DNA of 64,000 nt from Planctomycetota bacterium (GCA_021819825.1 JAKAEZ010000003.1:62001-126000); one strand, 5' to 3'. Positions 9,345 to 17,673 are shown, counted from the stretch's first letter. Notes: generated by a model not told the origin, from the sequence alone. Numbers and translations are program-made.

Positions 9345-10200
9345 AAATATCGTTCGCCTCAATGAACCTATGGCACCCAAGACATGGTTTCGTCTTGGAG
9401 GGCCTGCGCGCTACTTCATTGAGCCGCGCAGCCGCGATGAACTCTCGACGGTGGTCAAACGCCTGGCGGAGAATAATATTCCAATGTATCTGCTGGGCGG
9501 CGGGGCTAATTTGCTGGTACGCGACCAGGGGGTTGACGGTGCGGTGATTTCACTTTCACATAGCGCCTTTAGCCGGGTGGTTATTGATGATCGCATGGTA
9601 CGCGTGGGTGCCGGGAAGGACGTTTTAAAGCTGGTCTTGGAATTGGCGAAAACCGGGTTGGCGGGCTTGGAATGCCAGGCGGGTATTCCAGGTACGGTGG
9701 GCGGCGAAATTCGCATGAACGCCGGCGGCACGTTTGGTGATATTGGCTCAACCGTGGCGGAAGTGACGGTCATGGATTCTTTCGGGCAGGTATTTACCCG
9801 GCAGCGTGATGATCTGGTATTTTCATACCGCCGAAGCAATATCAATGCCAAAATTATCCTCGATGCGCTCTTTGAACTGACTCCGGAAAATCCCGATCGT
9901 CTGGCCCAACGAGTTAAAGAAATCTGGATGTACAAACGTAATACTCAGCCGCTGAAAGATAATAGCGCCGGTTGCATTTTCCGAAATCCTGACGGCCTGT
10001 CCGCCGGCAAACTTATTGATGAAGCGGGATTAAAAGGAAGTGTCGTCGGGGGGGCGGAAATCTCTCAGCATCATGCGAACTTTATTGTTGCGCGGCATGG
10101 AGCCTCAAGTGCCGATGTTCTTGCCCTGATGGAACTGGCACGCAAGACCGTGCGCGACAAAACCGGTATTGAACTGGAAAGTGAAGTGGTGATTTGGTAA
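9322..10200 (+). CDS. murB: UDP-N-acetylenolpyruvoylglucosamine reductase, Cys at the usual Ser position
   Basis: FAD enzyme that reduces UDP-GlcNAc-enolpyruvate to UDP-MurNAc. Visible are TWFRLGGPARYF, the FAD-binding LLGGGANLLVRD, AGIPGTVGG, YRRSN, and the C-terminal SQHHANFIV with the final acidic ESEV. The catalytic general-acid motif, usually SAGSxF, reads SAGCIFRNP, placing Cys218 where Ser is expected. The track start at 9274 lies deep in murC; the ATG at 9322 (MNWYADFEN) gives a normal length of 292 residues and a 23-base overlap with murC. Confidence 0.94.
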   Translation: MNWYADFENIVRLNEPMAPKTWFRLGGPARYFIEPRSRDELSTVVKRLAENNIPMYLLGGGANLLVRDQGVDGAVISLSHSAFSRVVIDDRMVRVGAGKDVLKLVLELAKTGLAGLECQAGIPGTVGGEIRMNAGGTFGDIGSTVAEVTVMDSFGQVFTRQRDDLVFSYRRSNINAKIILDALFELTPENPDRLAQRVKEIWMYKRNTQPLKDNSAGCIFRNPDGLSAGKLIDEAGLKGSVVGGAEISQHHANFIVARHGASSADVLALMELARKTVRDKTGIELESEVVIW

Positions 10201-10302
10201 ACGTTTCAGGCTCCGATACGTATGGATTTGCTTCAGGGACGGTCGTTGCTTTGCCTGTGGAATCTCATGATCACCAGGTCCCGCTGAATTCTGGAGAACA
10301 CC

Positions 10303-11274
10303 ATGACAGCTTTCCTTAAGCCATTGAATATTACCGTGCTCGCCGGAGGTATATCCAAGGAGCGCGAAGTTTCGCTAGCCAGCGGATCCCAGATCTCCGC
10401 GGCATTGCGCCGGCGCGGGCATACCGTTTTTCAGGCCGATATCAGTCCCGAAAACCTTGCGGCCCTGGATCATCGTCCATGTGATCTGGTATTTCCCGCT
10501 CTGCATGGAACCTTCGGGGAAGATGGCCAATTGCAGGAAATTCTGGAATCCCGCGGCATGGCTTATGTGGGGTCCGGGCCGGCGGCGGCGAAATTGGCGA
10601 TGGATAAAGTCGCTGCTAAAAGCGTGTTCGCGGAAAAATGTATCGCCACACCGAACTGGCAGGTGGTCAGCAATGGAAAATTCAAAGATAGCTGGACCCC
10701 ACGCAGCGGTATTGGCTATCCTTGCGTTATTAAGCCCATTGCGGACGGCAGCTCCGTGGCCTGTCGAATATGCGCCAATATTTCCGACGCGCGCGCCCAC
10801 CTGTCCGAATTTTTGCCGCAATACGGAGCGATGCTGGTGGAGAAATTCATTTCCGGACCGGAGTTAACCGTAGGCATCATTGATGGCACGGCTTTGCCGA
10901 TCATTCAGATTCGCCCGGCGGCCGCATTTTACGACTATCAGGCGAAATATACGCGCGATGATACCGAATATGTTTTTGACATTGCGCTTCCTGAGGCCGT
11001 TTTGCATAAAGTTCGGCAAATGGCATTGGATACATACGCATGCCTCGGGTCGCGTCATTTGGCGCGTGTGGATATTATGGTGGATCAAGCTACCATGGAG
11101 CCCATGGTTTTGGAACTTAATAGTTTGCCGGGGTTTACCAGCCACTCTTTGGTGCCCAAAGCCGCCGCCAGAGCCGGAATAGCATTTGATGAATTGTGCG
11201 AGCGTCTTTCGGCAATGGCTCTGCGTGACCAGTCTCCCGTGCCGGTCCGCACGCCGGCCCAGCCGCACACGTGA
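10303..11274 (+). CDS. ddl: D-alanine--D-alanine ligase
   Basis: ATP-grasp ligase making the D-Ala-D-Ala terminus of the pentapeptide. It opens with VLAGGISKEREVSLASG, followed by FPALHGTFGEDGQLQ, the ATP-grasp core FPCVIKPIADGSS (as YPCVIKPIADGSS), EKFISGPELTVGII, and the metal-binding LELNSLPGFTSHS. Length 323 is normal. CTGGAG lies 7 bases before the ATG. It follows murB after 102 bases. Confidence 0.95.
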   Translation: MTAFLKPLNITVLAGGISKEREVSLASGSQISAALRRRGHTVFQADISPENLAALDHRPCDLVFPALHGTFGEDGQLQEILESRGMAYVGSGPAAAKLAMDKVAAKSVFAEKCIATPNWQVVSNGKFKDSWTPRSGIGYPCVIKPIADGSSVACRICANISDARAHLSEFLPQYGAMLVEKFISGPELTVGIIDGTALPIIQIRPAAAFYDYQAKYTRDDTEYVFDIALPEAVLHKVRQMALDTYACLGSRHLARVDIMVDQATMEPMVLELNSLPGFTSHSLVPKAAARAGIAFDELCERLSAMALRDQSPVPVRTPAQPHT

Positions 11275-11293
11275 GACAGGCATTGAAATAATT

Positions 11294-12253
11294 ATGACCA
11301 AAAGCCGTTACAGATCGACCTACCATCGCCCATGGGATATTCCCTGGGTGCATAGCACTCTACTGCTTTGCCTGACACTATTGGTCGTGGCTATGGTCAT
11401 TGAGGGGTTTGCCCGGCTGAACATTTACGGAAAAATGCTCATGGCCCAACGGTCACGGGATCGTCCGTTAAAGCGCATTGTAATGGTGGGTGCTCCGCCC
11501 TGGCTCGCGGCACCGATATTAAATTCTCTGGCCGCGGAGGCGGTGCAATTCACAATTTCCAATCCTCGCCATCCCGCGTATGCCGCGGAACTCCGTAACC
11601 CGTTGAATGGTAAAATTCTTCAGATTCTTGCCCGCCATTTTACCGCCCACCCGTCACAGGGATTTAACGCCTGGATTAAGCGCGTCAATTATGTGCGACG
11701 GGTCTGGCTGCCGCATGAACAGATCATTGAAATTTCCTGCCAATACCGTCGGCCCGCGGCACTGGTTTCGGTGGGGGGCAGCTACTATCTGATAAGCCCC
11801 CATGCCGTCCGCCTTCCCGGAACGTATGCTGCGGTTGATTTGCCACAGCTTGCCTGGTTGATGCGCATTAGCGGTGTTACGGTTTCTGTTCCCTCGCCGG
11901 GCAAGCCATTCTCGGCACCTGGTATAAAACTCGGACTGAAGATGGTAGCGTTGTTGTCCGGCCACGCATATTCCAGTCAGATTCAATCTGTTGATTTGGC
12001 GAACATGTATACCAATGTGCCGCCAACCACGCCCAAGATTATTCTCAAGACCCGGTTCGGTACACAGATATACTGGGGGCTTCCACCGGGCAAGGAGGGC
12101 TTTTATGAAGTGCCCGCCTCGCGAAAATTGCAGTTGCTTCATGACGTCTATCAGCAATATCATCGTATAGATGCTGGGAAAGCGTATCTGGATATACGCT
12201 CGGACGAAGTACTCGTGCCACGGACGCCGCCGACCACGCAGACGGGGCAATAA
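11294..12253 (+). CDS. ftsQ: FtsQ/DivIB-like cell division protein
   Basis: A bitopic protein with a short cytoplasmic N-terminus, one membrane helix (STLLLCLTLLVVAMVIEG, about residues 20-40) and a periplasmic part. The sequence is divergent, but the stretch NYVRRVWLPHEQIIEISCQYRRPAALVSV matches the FtsQ pattern after the POTRA domain, and the final YLDIR resembles the closing strand of the FtsQ beta-domain. Its place right after ddl is classical for ftsQ. The track start at 11186 overlaps ddl; I take the ATG at 11294. FtsQ links early and late divisome proteins. No ftsA or ftsZ follows. Confidence 0.7.
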   Translation: MTKSRYRSTYHRPWDIPWVHSTLLLCLTLLVVAMVIEGFARLNIYGKMLMAQRSRDRPLKRIVMVGAPPWLAAPILNSLAAEAVQFTISNPRHPAYAAELRNPLNGKILQILARHFTAHPSQGFNAWIKRVNYVRRVWLPHEQIIEISCQYRRPAALVSVGGSYYLISPHAVRLPGTYAAVDLPQLAWLMRISGVTVSVPSPGKPFSAPGIKLGLKMVALLSGHAYSSQIQSVDLANMYTNVPPTTPKIILKTRFGTQIYWGLPPGKEGFYEVPASRKLQLLHDVYQQYHRIDAGKAYLDIRSDEVLVPRTPPTTQTGQ

Positions 12254-12298
12254 GTACCGCTGCTAAAATGAATCCAAGTGTGGAAATTCTGGAATTGG

Positions 12299-13120
12299 AT
12301 GAGTGTTATGCCTGTGGACTGGTCAAAGAAGGTGGTGGTAATTACCGGGGCATCTTCCGGAATTGGTGCCGCGTGTGCCTTGGCCTTGGCACAACGCCGC
12401 ACCACCCTGGTTCTAGGTGCCCGACGTATGGATAAGCTCCAAGCCGTGGCCGACAAGGCTAAAGCCTGCGGATCACAGGTGATAATCGCTCCATGTGATG
12501 TTGCCATCCATGAAAATGTCGTTACCTTGGTACAAAGCGCCAAAGAGCGTTTTGGCCGCCTGGATGTTGCGATCGCCAACGCCGGATTCGGGCTTCGCTC
12601 ACCGGTTCACCTTACCACTCCAGAGCAGTTGCGGGAAATATGGAATGTCAATGTCATGGGTACATGGTATGTCATGGCCGCCGCCGCTCCGATTATGATC
12701 AACCAGCACGCCGGCCATATTATCGTTGTTTCTTCGGCGATTGCCCGGCGTTCAATTCCGCAAATGGGAGCCTATGCCATGACCAAATCCGCCCAGCTTT
12801 CATTGGCGGAGGCCCAGCGCCTTGAATTGTCCCGCCATGGCGTTGCGGTAAGTTCTGTTCATCCAGTCACCACGAGTACCGAGTTTTTTCAGCAGGCCAG
12901 CCGGCGTAGCGGCAAGCAAGTCGATGGGTTGGGAAAAACACAAACCCCGGAACTTGTGGCCGAGAAAATTGTACGCCTGATTGAACATCCAAAGCCGGAA
13001 TTATGGCCTTTTTCACCCGTTCGATATGCTCTGGCTTTGGCCGCCGCTTTTCCCGCGTTAGCTGATTTTTTAATCAGCAGGCAATTTTCCGCCCCCCAAA
13101 AAATAAAGAATCGAGTTTAA
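12299..13120 (+). CDS. Short-chain dehydrogenase/reductase (SDR)
   Basis: Classical SDR of about 270 residues: NAD(P)-binding VITGASSGIGAACA near the N-terminus, IANAGFG after strand 4, catalytic Ser in IIVVSSAIA and the YxxxK pair in GAYAMTKSAQLSL. Arg in GARR after strand 2 suggests NADPH preference. A hydrophobic C-terminal stretch (YALALAAAFPALADFL) may attach it to the membrane, as in some lipid-modifying SDRs. The start is uncertain: 12278 (track), 12299 (GGAA upstream) and 12308 are all in frame. Substrate unknown. Confidence 0.82.
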   Translation: MSVMPVDWSKKVVVITGASSGIGAACALALAQRRTTLVLGARRMDKLQAVADKAKACGSQVIIAPCDVAIHENVVTLVQSAKERFGRLDVAIANAGFGLRSPVHLTTPEQLREIWNVNVMGTWYVMAAAAPIMINQHAGHIIVVSSAIARRSIPQMGAYAMTKSAQLSLAEAQRLELSRHGVAVSSVHPVTTSTEFFQQASRRSGKQVDGLGKTQTPELVAEKIVRLIEHPKPELWPFSPVRYALALAAAFPALADFLISRQFSAPQKIKNRV

Positions 13121-13123
13121 TCC

Positions 13124-14089
13124 ATGCGCCTTCGCCCGCTACCTCATCGAACTGCCTTTTTTATCATATCCATGGCCATGGTGGCCGGGGTGGTGGCCTT
13201 TATCTGGTTAAGGCCACCTCGCATGATGCCCATTAACCACGTCGCCATCCACCGGCCCGTCTCCGCGGATATTCGCGTGCTGACCGCAAATATCAACCTG
13301 CTGCGGCCTCATGAGGGAATTCACAGTTGGTCCAACCGCCGCGGAATGCTCATTCAAGTGTTACATCACATTCACGCCGATATTATAGGTATGCAGGCGT
13401 CAACGCCCGCGCAAACCGCGTGGCTCGCCGCCCACCTGCCCGCCTACGCCCACTTTCCGGATGGAGCCGCCATTCACCGCAGTCTGATTACCACCTTAGC
13501 CGGGCCGTTAAGCACCTGGAATCAAATCTGGTTTCGCCGCGATCACTTCCGGCGCATTGCGGGAACCTACGGCATGGTGCGTCCCAATCACCCGCAAAAT
13601 AATCCCACCGAGAATACCTATTTTTCCCTGGTGGTATTGCACGACCGTCTGGATCGCTTCCCGGATCTGATTGTTCTGGATGTCCACCTGCGACACTGGG
13701 AAAAAAATGCTGTAAAAAGTGCTGAAAAGCTGCATAAAATCCTATCCCAATGGCAAAACCGCTTCCCGGCCGCAAAAGATATTCTCCTGGGTGATATGAA
13801 CCATTCCCGTAGCTCGCACGCCATTTACCAGGCACTGCTTGGAACGCCCTCCACCGTCCCATTACGCGATACCTTCAATTACGCGCTACATAAACCGGGA
13901 CAGCAGTGGGGGACTTGGGAAAATTACACCAATCACGTTTACAGCCCCTGGCCTACCGATCTAATTTTCGTGTCCCCACAACTCGCCCACCAGCCCGCAA
14001 GAATAATCCACTACCACATGCCCCCCTCAAAATTCCCCTCCAAGCACCTTTTCGTCCTGACCGTCCTGATCCCCAACACGTCCCCATAG
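13124..14089 (+). CDS. Exported endonuclease/exonuclease/phosphatase-fold protein with altered active site
   Basis: Has an N-terminal membrane anchor (AFFIISMAMVAGVVAFIW) and an extracytoplasmic EEP-type domain: RVLTANINLL, the first metal motif, VLDVHLRHWE, ILLGDMNHS, TDLIFVS and a final SKH. In active EEP enzymes the first motif is Q-E and the last is SDH. Here they read MQAS (Ala92 for Glu) and SKH (Lys307 for Asp). GDMN and the central His are kept. The protein may therefore be inactive or use other chemistry. It starts 3 bases after the SDR stop, so the two are probably co-expressed. Confidence 0.7.
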   Translation: MRLRPLPHRTAFFIISMAMVAGVVAFIWLRPPRMMPINHVAIHRPVSADIRVLTANINLLRPHEGIHSWSNRRGMLIQVLHHIHADIIGMQASTPAQTAWLAAHLPAYAHFPDGAAIHRSLITTLAGPLSTWNQIWFRRDHFRRIAGTYGMVRPNHPQNNPTENTYFSLVVLHDRLDRFPDLIVLDVHLRHWEKNAVKSAEKLHKILSQWQNRFPAAKDILLGDMNHSRSSHAIYQALLGTPSTVPLRDTFNYALHKPGQQWGTWENYTNHVYSPWPTDLIFVSPQLAHQPARIIHYHMPPSKFPSKHLFVLTVLIPNTSP

Positions 14090-14330
14090 CTCAATGCGGC
14101 AGCGTTGAGTGGAACGCGGAACACGGTTAAATAACACAATGCAAGTCAACTCGTCGCGATTGGCTTGGCGCATACCCATTTTTGCCGGAATATCTCCTGC
14201 CTCGCTGGCGTCATGCCTGTCGCCCATACCGCCTGAGGCAGGCGGGGACGCCTGCACCACAAAATTTGGCGTTGCCTTACATCACTGGGATTTTCCGAGG
14301 CGTATACCGTGTCGTGCAATGCGCGATTGC
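14090..14330. other. Gene-free spacer before the RNase P RNA terminator
   Basis: No convincing ORF. It contains a small hairpin, CGCCTG-AGG-CAGGCG (near 14230), that may be a stray REP-like element. The long ORF in the track covering this stretch (14109-14870) runs antisense through rnpB and is rejected. Confidence 0.4.
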
Positions 14331-14333
14331 GGG

Positions 14334-14376
14334 CAAAAAAATACCGCGGCCTGCTGCCAGACCGCGGTTTATTTTT
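14334..14376 (-). terminator. Rho-independent terminator after rnpB
   Basis: Read on the minus strand: a stem ACCGCGG/CCGCGGT with a 12-base loop followed by a T-run. There is also a T-rich stretch on the plus side, so it may work both ways. Confidence 0.8.
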
Positions 14377-14379
14377 CTG

Positions 14380-14846
14380 AAATGGTCTATAAGCCGAATT
14401 CTGTGCCCCTTGTGGGGCGGCGGTCATTGATCTGGGACAGGCGTTACCGTCTGCCTCAAGCAACCTACCCGGAATCTACGCGTATCATTCGTGCTGATTC
14501 TCCGAAGAGAACTTTGCCGGTGATGATGCTACGGCTTCCGCTATCCCTTGACGGGGGCATTTTGCGGCGGACGCCTGCGCGCCGGGCCGGCGCTTCGATT
14601 CCCTATTTGGTCTTGCACCCGGTGGGGTTTGCCATGCCGGCCATGTCACCATGGCCGCGGTGCGCTCTTACCGCACCTTTTCACCCTTACCATTCCGAAA
14701 AATCGGAATTCGGCGGTATATTTTCTGTGGCACTTTCCCGCATTCCCGTCGTTGCCAACGGGAATGGGTGGGGATTACCCACCACCGCGCCCTGCGGTGT
14801 TCGGACTTTCCTCCCGGCTTACGCCGAGCGACCGCCCGACCATTCC
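14380..14846 (-). ncRNA. rnpB: RNase P RNA, bacterial class A
   Basis: Catalytic RNA of RNase P, which trims the 5' leader of tRNA precursors. On the minus strand the conserved blocks appear in order: GGAGGAAAGTCCGAACACC near the 5' end, GTGCCACAGAAAATATACCGCC, GGTAAGAGCGCACC, GGTAGGTTGCTTGAGGC, and the 3' block ACAGAATTCGGCTTATAGACC. The outer helix P1 can be drawn between AATGGTC at the 5' end and GACCATT at the 3' end, which sets the approximate ends. The length of about 467 bases is somewhat longer than the E. coli RNA (377). Ends are accurate to a few bases. Confidence 0.95.
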
Positions 14847-14855
14847 ATAACCCCT

Positions 14856-14861
14856 ATTGTA
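14856..14861 (-). promoter_or_regulatory. rnpB: Likely -10 box of rnpB promoter
   Basis: TACAAT on the minus strand ends about 10 bases before the inferred RNA 5' end. The -35 region around 14879-14884 is AT-rich but not consensus. Confidence 0.5.
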
Positions 14862-14981
14862 GCAGATTGATCATCTGATTTATATCCCGCCGGAAATGAA
14901 ATGCTATTCGGCTACTCGCTTTAGCACGGCAATCTGACCGCAACCTCGGCACCCCATGCCCCATAAACCGCTACAGGCTTT

Positions 14982-16403
14982 TCATGGCTTACGTGCTTTG
15001 CCGGCATGCTCCGCGCGGTTGCGCCCAAAGCGCAAACTCATGCTGATATGAATGTTTTTCCCATGCCGAAGGATCGTCAGTACCACGTTTTTTGGATTAG
15101 CCATAATATGGCGATGAATGGCGTGAAAATCCAGGATCGACGACCCGTCAATGGCAATAATGATGTCGCCCTTTTTCACTCCCGCTCGGGCAGCCGGCGA
15201 ATTAGGAAAAGTCCCCGTAACCTTCATAGCCGGTTTATGGCCCAAGTCCGCAATGCGCGTGCGCAAAGGATCATTGGCTTTAATCATGGCAAAGCGAATA
15301 CCAAATCGCGGCGGTTGCGGTGAGCCGGTGAGCAGAAAACTTTTCAGCGCCCGGCGGTTGTTATTCAACGGGAAAAATCCGCTTGGTAAATTCAATGCCG
15401 CCAGATGTCCGCGCAAATTAAATACGAAGGCCGGCGACTTTCCCATAAGCCCACTCATTGCCGGTCCGTGGTCCCTGTCGTGGCGGCCGAAGCGCGGAAG
15501 CCTCATCGGCTTTTCACCCAGTGGCATAATCCAATGGGCGGACGCGGATGTTGCGCTGATCGCAAAAAGCAACTCGGCTGGGTGCAATGGACGGCGGATT
15601 AACCTTACGCCGTGCAGCTTGGGGTGCCCCTTGATCGCCAGGACCGTTACCCCCATTGCTTCCTTCACACCAAGAATATAAGCCGAATATTTTTTGCCTC
15701 GGGAATTCCAGATTGTTACGGGGCGTGTGTCGCCGGCCGGCGCAATCACCGCGGGGATAACTATATAACCCCGCTCTCCAACAATTAATCCGCGCACCGT
15801 GTTGCGGCTGTTTGTCGGTAGTGACGCCAGTCGCGCATTAATAAGTTTAATTTCCGGCCAGAATTCCTGCGGCGGCAACGGATGAGTTTCAAAAAGATAA
15901 TGGCGAATCAGAAAAATCTCCGCCGCCGCGTGATGGTTAATATCTCCCAGTCGCTCCTGCTGGCTGTGATTAAGCACGAGTTTTTTATTCCCGGCTGATC
16001 GTAAATCCGGTTTGATGACTATTCGCGGTTCCGGAGGTCCTTCCCGATGAGCGTTCGGATTGGCTCGGAAATCATGCTCTACGACCCAGTTTTTCTCCCA
16101 AAGCAGAAATTTCTTCTGAATCTTTTCTGGAAGCAGGTGCAGGGGGTTGGGATCCATCTCCACTGTGACAAACGAATTTTGCAGCGTGCCGTAAAATGCC
16201 TGAGATTCCCGGCTTAACTGTTCCAGAATCCCCACACCCTGCCTGGCGGAATCCGTAACGCCTGACAGCGCCGGATTATCGGCGGCATTTTGCGCCGCCG
16301 CCGACCCCGCCGAACACGCATAAGTCATTATCCCCGCAACCAGCGCTGCCGCAGCCGACTTCCATTTGCCGGTGGTTCCAGAATGTCGCATTTGTCTAAC
16401 CAT
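14982..16403 (-). CDS. Secreted HtrA-like PDZ protein with degenerate protease domain
   Basis: About 473 residues with a signal peptide (AAALVAGIMTYACSAGSAAA) and a C-terminal PDZ domain (FGIRFAMI..., NSPAARAGVKKGDIIIAIDG). The middle part follows the chymotrypsin-like HtrA pattern, but the catalytic places look lost: the HtrA NNHVV segment is GYIVIPAVIAP (no His), DLALLKI is MGVTVLAIKG (no Asp), and GNSGGP is not found (HGPAMSGLMG at about that place). It is best read as a pseudo-protease or periplasmic binder. It lies directly after the anti-sigma gene, echoing the rpoE-rseA-degP logic. The start may be the GTG at 16424 or, preferred, the ATG at 16403 behind CGGAA. Confidence 0.7.
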   Translation of the reverse strand: MVRQMRHSGTTGKWKSAAAALVAGIMTYACSAGSAAAQNAADNPALSGVTDSARQGVGILEQLSRESQAFYGTLQNSFVTVEMDPNPLHLLPEKIQKKFLLWEKNWVVEHDFRANPNAHREGPPEPRIVIKPDLRSAGNKKLVLNHSQQERLGDINHHAAAEIFLIRHYLFETHPLPPQEFWPEIKLINARLASLPTNSRNTVRGLIVGERGYIVIPAVIAPAGDTRPVTIWNSRGKKYSAYILGVKEAMGVTVLAIKGHPKLHGVRLIRRPLHPAELLFAISATSASAHWIMPLGEKPMRLPRFGRHDRDHGPAMSGLMGKSPAFVFNLRGHLAALNLPSGFFPLNNNRRALKSFLLTGSPQPPRFGIRFAMIKANDPLRTRIADLGHKPAMKVTGTFPNSPAARAGVKKGDIIIAIDGSSILDFHAIHRHIMANPKNVVLTILRHGKNIHISMSLRFGRNRAEHAGKARKP

Positions 16404-16435
16404 TGAATTCCGAATAATTACCACTGCCTGAAATC

Positions 16436-17014
16436 TTAAAACACACCCGTATTCGATGCCGACGCCACCTGCGGTGCCGCGACCGGGTGATTGCTGACGG
16501 CCTGTTCATCAGCGGTGTATGTTTGTGCAAAGGCTTTAGCCTGCTGATAAGTCGCAAACCGTTGGGATACAACCTGGCCGCTGGGCGTACTGATTTGCAC
16601 AGTATAACCAATAATTGAAGACGCTGCGGGAGCTGTTGCGGTTTGTGTGGTCGAAGTCACAGACCCCCGCCCGGCAAAGTAACTGCCCGTGGCGATAAGC
16701 ACACACGCCGCGGCCATGCCCAGTCGTTTCAACCAGACTGTCGTAGCACTTGATTCCAAAATGCGGCCAATAGGGGCATATTGATTTTCCCGGCAATAGG
16801 CCAAGGCACCTTCCGCCATACGCTGCGCTTCCGCGGCGTCCGGGGTATAGGATTCAAGGGCGGCCAGTCGTAAGGTTCTGGCTTGCTTCAGATGTGCCAG
16901 CGCCTGCGCTAATGTCTGCTCGGTTAGCAGGCGCTGCTCCAGTTGGGCTTTTTCCATTTCCGGCAATTCGCCGTCCAGATACAGTTCCAATGTAATGTAA
17001 TCGGTTTCTCGCAT
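16436..17014 (-). CDS. Membrane-anchored anti-sigma factor
   Basis: 192 residues. The N-terminal part (LELYLDGELPEMEKAQLEQRL) is typical of anti-sigma factors that clamp an ECF sigma in the cytoplasm. A single membrane helix follows (about 107-127, MAAACVLIATGSYFAGRG). The outer part ends with GYTVQISTPSGQVVSQRFATY, which recalls the start of a SPOR domain, a peptidoglycan-binding fold; this resemblance is weak. No zinc-binding HxxxCxxC is seen. It lies 75 bases after the sigma gene and 12-32 bases before the PDZ protein, so the three form one operon. Expected role: hold the sigma factor inactive until an envelope signal arrives. Confidence 0.8.
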   Translation of the reverse strand: MRETDYITLELYLDGELPEMEKAQLEQRLLTEQTLAQALAHLKQARTLRLAALESYTPDAAEAQRMAEGALAYCRENQYAPIGRILESSATTVWLKRLGMAAACVLIATGSYFAGRGSVTSTTQTATAPAASSIIGYTVQISTPSGQVVSQRFATYQQAKAFAQTYTADEQAVSNHPVAAPQVASASNTGVF

Positions 17015-17062
17015 AAGGCACCTCTTTGAAACCCGCTGTTCCTTTCGCTGTTTTGGCCTTTG

Positions 17063-17078
17063 GCCGATATCTATCGGC
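17063..17078. promoter_or_regulatory. Operator-like inverted repeat between sigma and anti-sigma genes
   Basis: GCCGATA-TC-TATCGGC, two 7-base half-sites in inverted orientation with a 2-base spacer. The same half-site recurs upstream of the operon (17750-17844). Confidence 0.35.
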
Positions 17079-17089
17079 GTAGGCCGCTG

Positions 17090-17638
17090 TTATTGCTCCA
17101 AGTGCGATCTAAGCGACTTGGCCAATTTCATTCTAGCGCGATGAAGCCAGGTTTTAACCTGGGATTCCGTTGCGCCCAAGGCTTCGGATATTTCCCGATA
17201 GCCCATACCTTGTTGCTCCCGTAACACCAGCGCCGAACGCCAGTCGTCGGGGAGCAACGCAATGTGCTGGCGCACCAGCTCGACGGTTTCCGCGGTCAGG
17301 GGCGCTTCCGCCGGGTCGTTTTCCTTGCCGATGCCGTCGTATAAACCGTCATCGGCATCAAGCGATCTTCCGATTTTGCGACGCCGACAACTGATGACGT
17401 TCCGCGACACCGCCTTTGCCATCAGCGACCATCCGCCATCATCCCAATTATAAGATTCGCAATGGCGGAATAGTTTCAGCAACGCGTCCTGTACCATGTC
17501 TTCAGCCTGCTTGGAATCTCGCATTTGCGAGCCAAGCATCGACCGCGCCAGGGCAATCAGCCGACCCATGTTAGCATGGACAGCCGCTTCAAACTGTCGG
17601 CTTGCCGTTGTCTGAGCTGGCATTCTGCTTCCCGGCAT
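17090..17638 (-). CDS. RNA polymerase ECF sigma factor
   Basis: Two-domain sigma-70 protein of 182 residues. Region 2 is visible as SKQAEDMVQDALLKLFRH with the melting/-10 helix following, and region 4 as LPDDWRSALVLREQQGMGYREISEAL with the helix-turn-helix ATESQVKTWLHRARMKL. It directs RNA polymerase to a private set of promoters, most likely envelope-stress or surface genes given its partner anti-sigma factor and exported PDZ protein. The track start is a TTG at 17641; the ATG directly after, at 17638, is preferred. Confidence 0.92.
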   Translation of the reverse strand: MPGSRMPAQTTASRQFEAAVHANMGRLIALARSMLGSQMRDSKQAEDMVQDALLKLFRHCESYNWDDGGWSLMAKAVSRNVISCRRRKIGRSLDADDGLYDGIGKENDPAEAPLTAETVELVRQHIALLPDDWRSALVLREQQGMGYREISEALGATESQVKTWLHRARMKLAKSLRSHLEQ

Positions 17639-17644
17639 CAAGAG

Positions 17645-17673
17645 TTATAACGCAATTAAAACCGCCAAGTTGC
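17645..17673 (-). promoter_or_regulatory. Candidate ECF-type promoter of the sigma operon
   Basis: GCAACTT (17667-17673) and GTTATAA (17645-17651) on the minus strand, 15 bases apart, resemble an ECF -35 (GGAACTT) and an AT-rich -10. If used, transcription would start at or near the ATG, giving a leaderless mRNA. Tentative. Confidence 0.22.

Noticed and set aside
14109-14870. 253-codon plus-strand ORF
   Set aside because: It runs antisense across the whole RNase P RNA gene; its translation has no protein-like features.
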